From PALSA-968 sp964387075 (GTDB taxonomy: Bacteria; Bacteroidota; Bacteroidia; B-17B0; Aurantibacillaceae), in the NCBI GenBank assembly GCA_964387075.1, contig CAYLVB010000009.1, positions 159,208 to 223,207 of the forward strand: a stretch of 64,000 nt of DNA. Reading direction: 5' to 3'. The stretch's first letter is position 1; each line of letters begins with the position of its first letter. Both the position numbers and the translations under genes were made by a program. Positions 61,312-64,000 of the stretch are shown here, piece after piece. The notes under the pieces are model-generated. The model was not told the DNA's origin and ran no database searches. It saw nothing but the letters and a program-made list of their open reading frames with translations.

Positions 61312-62463
61312 CTACGTCATGCTCACGCAGTTCGCGGAGAAAACTTTCTTTACCGGTTCCTTTATGCCCGCGTAAATGTCTTTGAATTGTTGCGGTGCGT
61401 TTTGCAGGTAGTTTAGAAAGAACTCGTAGGTGAAATAGAATTTCGTGCTACTGTTCTTGTACAAAACAGAATTGTAAAAGATGGCCGAGGAATAGGTGCC
61501 GAAGAAATGATCGGTTTGGTCCTTCCACAAAGTAAATAAAACCTCCACGCTGAAATTGATGAGATGACCTCCATCAACTAAAATGGTTCTCACTTTGTAG
61601 TGCTCTTTGAGACGCTTGTACTGATCTTCGATGGATCGCTTTGTTTGCGCCGGATGGGGTTTTAAAACGAAAGTGTATTCCTGCGCATTCTTCACCTGCT
61701 TCATGCAAAGATCGATGTAATCGATGTAATACTGATCTGGCACCTGGTAAAGCTGCATGGCCTCAAGAAGAACCAGTATCATCTTTCCTTCTATTTTGAA
61801 ATACTTTGTAAGTTCATCTCTTTGCTCGTCGGCATCGATCACTTCTTTCGCGATCTCCGGGAATTTTTCGTAATCGGTTAGCTGCTTGATGTACGAGTTA
61901 TCTTTTCCTTTTTCGGCCAGGAGCTTTTTAAACTGTTCTGCAAAGACGCAATAGAAATTGAAGTTCTTTTGTTTGATGTTCTGTACGAGGTAATAATCGC
62001 CGGAACCGTGCTCGAAGTAATTTACCTGCGCTTTAGGGAATAGTTGGAACAAGGCCTCGTTCACGAGGGTTTGCGTAAGCACGTTTATTTCGATCACTTC
62101 ACCAAGTCCTTTCAGCTTTTCGGAAATGATCTGCGCCTCTGCCGCTCTTTGTTTTTTGGTGTGACGCTTCAGCAAATAATCATAAACCTGTTTAAAGCCC
62201 GGTTTGGACTTCAATTTACGCGTAAGCTGTTTTTTGCTGTTTGCCACCAGGTCCATCGAATCATCCAGCGGACTGGAGAGATCGATGATGCTGTGCCAAT
62301 CATATATCTTTTGCGTTCCCTTGATCAGATCGATGAGCGACCTTTTTTTAGCGGGCGAGTCAAGTATGAGAATGTCTTTATAGCCCTCCCTGCGCGTTTT
62401 GCGGGCATGCAGGATCATGTAGAGCGTGCAGAGGTGTGAAGGACTTACAAAAAGGCGGACCAT
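61312..62463 (-). CDS. Polysialyltransferase-like (GT52-type) glycosyltransferase
   Basis: A 383-aa soluble protein. It has a GT-B-like pattern: MVRLFVSPSHLCTLYMIL at the start, INVLTQTLVNEALFQLFP, then NYFEHGSGDYYLV, and a C-terminal TFVLKPHPAQTK followed by GTYSSAIFYNSV. The (E)HG and KPHP motifs are those of the alpha-2,8-polysialyltransferase and GT52 group, enzymes that act on surface glycans. Assignment is by motif and pattern, at moderate confidence. It is divergent from an acyltransferase gene. Confidence 0.6.
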   Translation of the reverse strand: MVRLFVSPSHLCTLYMILHARKTRREGYKDILILDSPAKKRSLIDLIKGTQKIYDWHSIIDLSSPLDDSMDLVANSKKQLTRKLKSKPGFKQVYDYLLKRHTKKQRAAEAQIISEKLKGLGEVIEINVLTQTLVNEALFQLFPKAQVNYFEHGSGDYYLVQNIKQKNFNFYCVFAEQFKKLLAEKGKDNSYIKQLTDYEKFPEIAKEVIDADEQRDELTKYFKIEGKMILVLLEAMQLYQVPDQYYIDYIDLCMKQVKNAQEYTFVLKPHPAQTKRSIEDQYKRLKEHYKVRTILVDGGHLINFSVEVLFTLWKDQTDHFFGTYSSAIFYNSVLYKNSSTKFYFTYEFFLNYLQNAPQQFKDIYAGIKEPVKKVFSANCVSMT

Positions 62464-62476
62464 CGCTAAAAATTAG

Positions 62477-62497
62477 TACTTTCGTAGTACAAAAATA
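62477..62497. promoter_or_regulatory. Overlapping divergent -7 boxes
   Basis: On the minus strand 62490-62497 reads TATTTTTG (27 nt before the GT gene ATG); on the plus strand TACTTTCG lies at 62477-62484, a weaker match before the acyltransferase gene. Confidence 0.45.
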
Positions 62498-62511
62498 ACA
62501 TTATCCCGCTA

Positions 62512-63138
62512 ATGAGCCTTTCCCAGTACGTATGGCGACAAATTGTAAGGATGAAGAATCCTACCTGCAAGATCGGGGCGGGTATTTTGGCTAAGGACGT
62601 TACCTTCGAAAAGTATGTTACCATTGAGCCCAATTGCTATATAGGTGCTCAGAAAATAGGCAGATACACCTTCATTGGCATGAACAGTTACGTGGACAAG
62701 AGCACGGCTTCTATTGGTCGTTTTTGTTCTATTGCCATGAATGCGAAGATCTCGTTGAACAATCATCCGCTGGACAGGGTGAGCACGCATCCCTTCACGT
62801 ATCACAAAAAATATGGTTTTACTTCCGAGACTGAAAAGATAGCGGGTGTGAACGATAAAAAGACCGTTATTGGCAACGACGTTTGGATAGGCGCCAACGT
62901 GACCATCCTTGCCGGTGTAACGGTAGGAGACGGCGCAGTTATTGGAGCAAATGCCTTGGTAACAAAAGACGTAGAGCCTTACAGCATTGTGAATGGGACC
63001 CCTGCTACGCACGTTCGTTACCGTTTTGATGAAGCCACTATCAAAAAACTACTCGAAATAAAGTGGTGGAATTGGGAGGACGATAAGATCCGCAAACAAT
63101 TACCGCAGTTCAAGAAACCGGAAGACCTGGTAGCTTAA
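62512..63138 (+). CDS. Left-handed beta-helix acyltransferase (CatB/WbbJ-like)
   Basis: A 208-aa hexapeptide-repeat acetyltransferase. The helix repeats run through about 20-175 (KYVTIEPNCYIGAQKIG, TSIGRFCSIAMNAKI-like turns, VWIGANVTILAGVTVG, AVIGANALVTKDV), with a loop carrying NNHPLDRVSTHPF, where the His probably acts in acetyl transfer from acetyl-CoA. The end VNGTPATHVRYRF is typical of the xenobiotic/capsule acetyltransferase group. With the divergent glycosyltransferase it points to a surface-sugar role rather than drug resistance. Confidence 0.9.
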   Translation: MSLSQYVWRQIVRMKNPTCKIGAGILAKDVTFEKYVTIEPNCYIGAQKIGRYTFIGMNSYVDKSTASIGRFCSIAMNAKISLNNHPLDRVSTHPFTYHKKYGFTSETEKIAGVNDKKTVIGNDVWIGANVTILAGVTVGDGAVIGANALVTKDVEPYSIVNGTPATHVRYRFDEATIKKLLEIKWWNWEDDKIRKQLPQFKKPEDLVA

Positions 63139-63737
63139 TTTTTTACTTCTTCCAACAGCTCTGAATCGAACATATCCTGGGGCGAGATCATCTTTTCTTC
63201 GTAGGGTATATTATTTCCATAGCGTTTTTTCATGATCTTTTGTACTACGGGGGAAGAAAGGTCGAAATCTTTCAGGGGCCTTAATTTGCCGATTTCCATA
63301 TCGTAATTTCTTTCGTACAGTTTCCACACAAATTCGCTGCAATACCATTCATCGTCCTTCCAGTTAAAGTAGATATCGTAATGCTCACCCAGCAAGCCAA
63401 TGGCCATCTGGCGCATTTTTTCATTGGAAGCTTCGTTGAGTACATTTCCCTTGAGGCGTTTGGCTGTGTATTTTCCATCCTCGCTGAAATCTAAAAATTC
63501 TCTGAGCGTGCTCTTCATGACAGGTTCAACGGCGTGATACACATAAGTGACCCCATTCTCAACAAAAACAACGCCTACATGCGTGTAAATAGATTTTGTG
63601 GCCAGCTGAATGGCCTTGCCTTGTCCACCCGAACTGGTAATAAAAAGGATGTCGCCGGTTTTGAGATTGCCCGAATTTTGGGCACAGCCAAAGCAAATGA
63701 TCGCCAGGGCGAAAATAAAGGGGATAAAGCGTTTCAT
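63135..63737 (-). CDS. YiiX/YebB-like NlpC/P60-type cysteine hydrolase
   Basis: A 200-aa exported protein of the permuted papain-like (YiiX) group. N-terminal lipobox-like FALAIICFGCAQ (Cys at about 18). The active-site blocks are LKTGDILFITSSGGQGKAIQ, IYTHVGVVFVENG (His of THVG) and WYCSEFVWKLYE (nucleophile Cys). Relatives cleave amide bonds in peptidoglycan or lipids. Its stop overlaps the acyltransferase stop by 4 nt in convergent order. Confidence 0.85.
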   Translation of the reverse strand: MKRFIPFIFALAIICFGCAQNSGNLKTGDILFITSSGGQGKAIQLATKSIYTHVGVVFVENGVTYVYHAVEPVMKSTLREFLDFSEDGKYTAKRLKGNVLNEASNEKMRQMAIGLLGEHYDIYFNWKDDEWYCSEFVWKLYERNYDMEIGKLRPLKDFDLSSPVVQKIMKKRYGNNIPYEEKMISPQDMFDSELLEEVKN

Positions 63738-63804
63738 GCTTGTATAACGGATGAAAGGGCGAGAATGTTACAGAAGAGACAGTGAATTAAGATTTATTAA
63801 GGAT

Positions 63805-64000
63805 CTACAGCATTTTTACGATCATATCGGGCATGAGGCCCAAAACAAGCGTAACAAGAGAAGTGATCCCTAAAAGAAGCGCGTGGCTCATTTCAAAAGG
63901 AAGAGGTTCTTCTGTATTCGACTTCTTAAAGTACATGGCGATGATGACCTTGAAATAATAGTAAACGCCAACACAAGAGGTTAAAATGGCCAGGATAAGC
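63805..64000 (-). CDS. nuoN: NADH-quinone oxidoreductase subunit N, C-terminal fragment
   Basis: The minus strand is open from the window edge to TAG at 63805 (65 codons). It reads membrane helix, YYYFKVIIAMYFKK, then a short loop and a last helix SLVTLVLGLMPDMIVKML. The VYYYFKV-xx-MYF block and the LGLMPD ending are those of the NuoN/NDH-2 antiporter-like subunit of complex I, which forms a proton path in the membrane arm. The rest of the nuo operon would lie beyond the window on the right. Confidence 0.8.
   Translation of the reverse strand, partial: LILAILTSCVGVYYYFKVIIAMYFKKSNTEEPLPFEMSHALLLGITSLVTLVLGLMPDMIVKML

Overview
The window is a chromosomal segment of an uncultured-type member of the Bacteroidota (Bacteroidetes), most likely Flavobacteriales-like. 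I infer this from several type IX secretion system (T9SS) substrates with C-terminal sorting domains, TAnnTTTG-type -7 promoter boxes instead of E. coli-type -10 boxes, a bacillithiol enzyme (BshC), a DUF5689 lipoprotein beside a TonB-dependent receptor, a DUF6089/PorG-like barrel, and many short dispersed palindromes of the kind seeded through Bacteroidetes genomes. No rRNA, tRNA, CRISPR array, insertion sequence or prophage was recognised. The genus cannot be named from sequence alone.

Layout. 0-1.6 kb: surface-glycan genes on the minus strand (glycosyltransferase fragment, O-antigen ligase/polymerase-like protein). 1.7-5.6 kb: housekeeping genes on the plus strand (P5C dehydrogenase, pheS, a TPR protein, a YqeY protein). 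5.5-8 kb: a secreted subtilisin and a lipoprotein. 8-12 kb: glycosyltransferase, acpP-fabF-rnc. 11.8-17.2 kb: minus-strand PAP2 phosphatase, a tiny Cys lipoprotein, nth, a 65-aa protein, an active/inactive M16 protease pair and a nitronate monooxygenase. 17.3-23.6 kb: PorG-like barrel, M28 peptidase, SPOR protein, alkyladenine glycosylase, a repeat island, PspC, pirin, nitroreductase and a YjdI ferredoxin. 23.8-30.4 kb: a TonB receptor/DUF5689 lipoprotein/T9SS protein operon divergent from a secreted endonuclease/phosphatase, probably a nutrient (phosphoester or nucleic acid) scavenging locus. 31-38 kb: bshC, TPR signalling protein, Ada-like alkylation repair protein and two unknown secreted proteins. 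38.4-44.2 kb: a three-gene MksF-MksE-MksB (DUF3584 type) condensin-like operon with no nuclease partner. 44.5-47.2 kb: three tandem paralogues with a cytosolic four-Cys domain in front of a membrane helix. 47.4-53.1 kb: two thermolysin-like (M4) T9SS proteases. 53.2-64 kb: tsaB, crcB, a degenerate arginase-fold protein, thiolase, methyltransferase, lipid kinase, TlpA-like thioredoxin, surface-glycan enzymes, a YiiX-like hydrolase and the end of nuoN.

The most interesting items are: (1) six copies of a dispersed element whose hairpin keeps a CTTGAT loop while its stem changes by compensatory substitutions; (2) the nuclease-less condensin operon, with a different palindrome family in each of its gaps; (3) the tandem four-Cys/transmembrane/T9SS-tail paralogues; and (4) a 12-bp hairpin that holds the GTG start codon of the TonB receptor.
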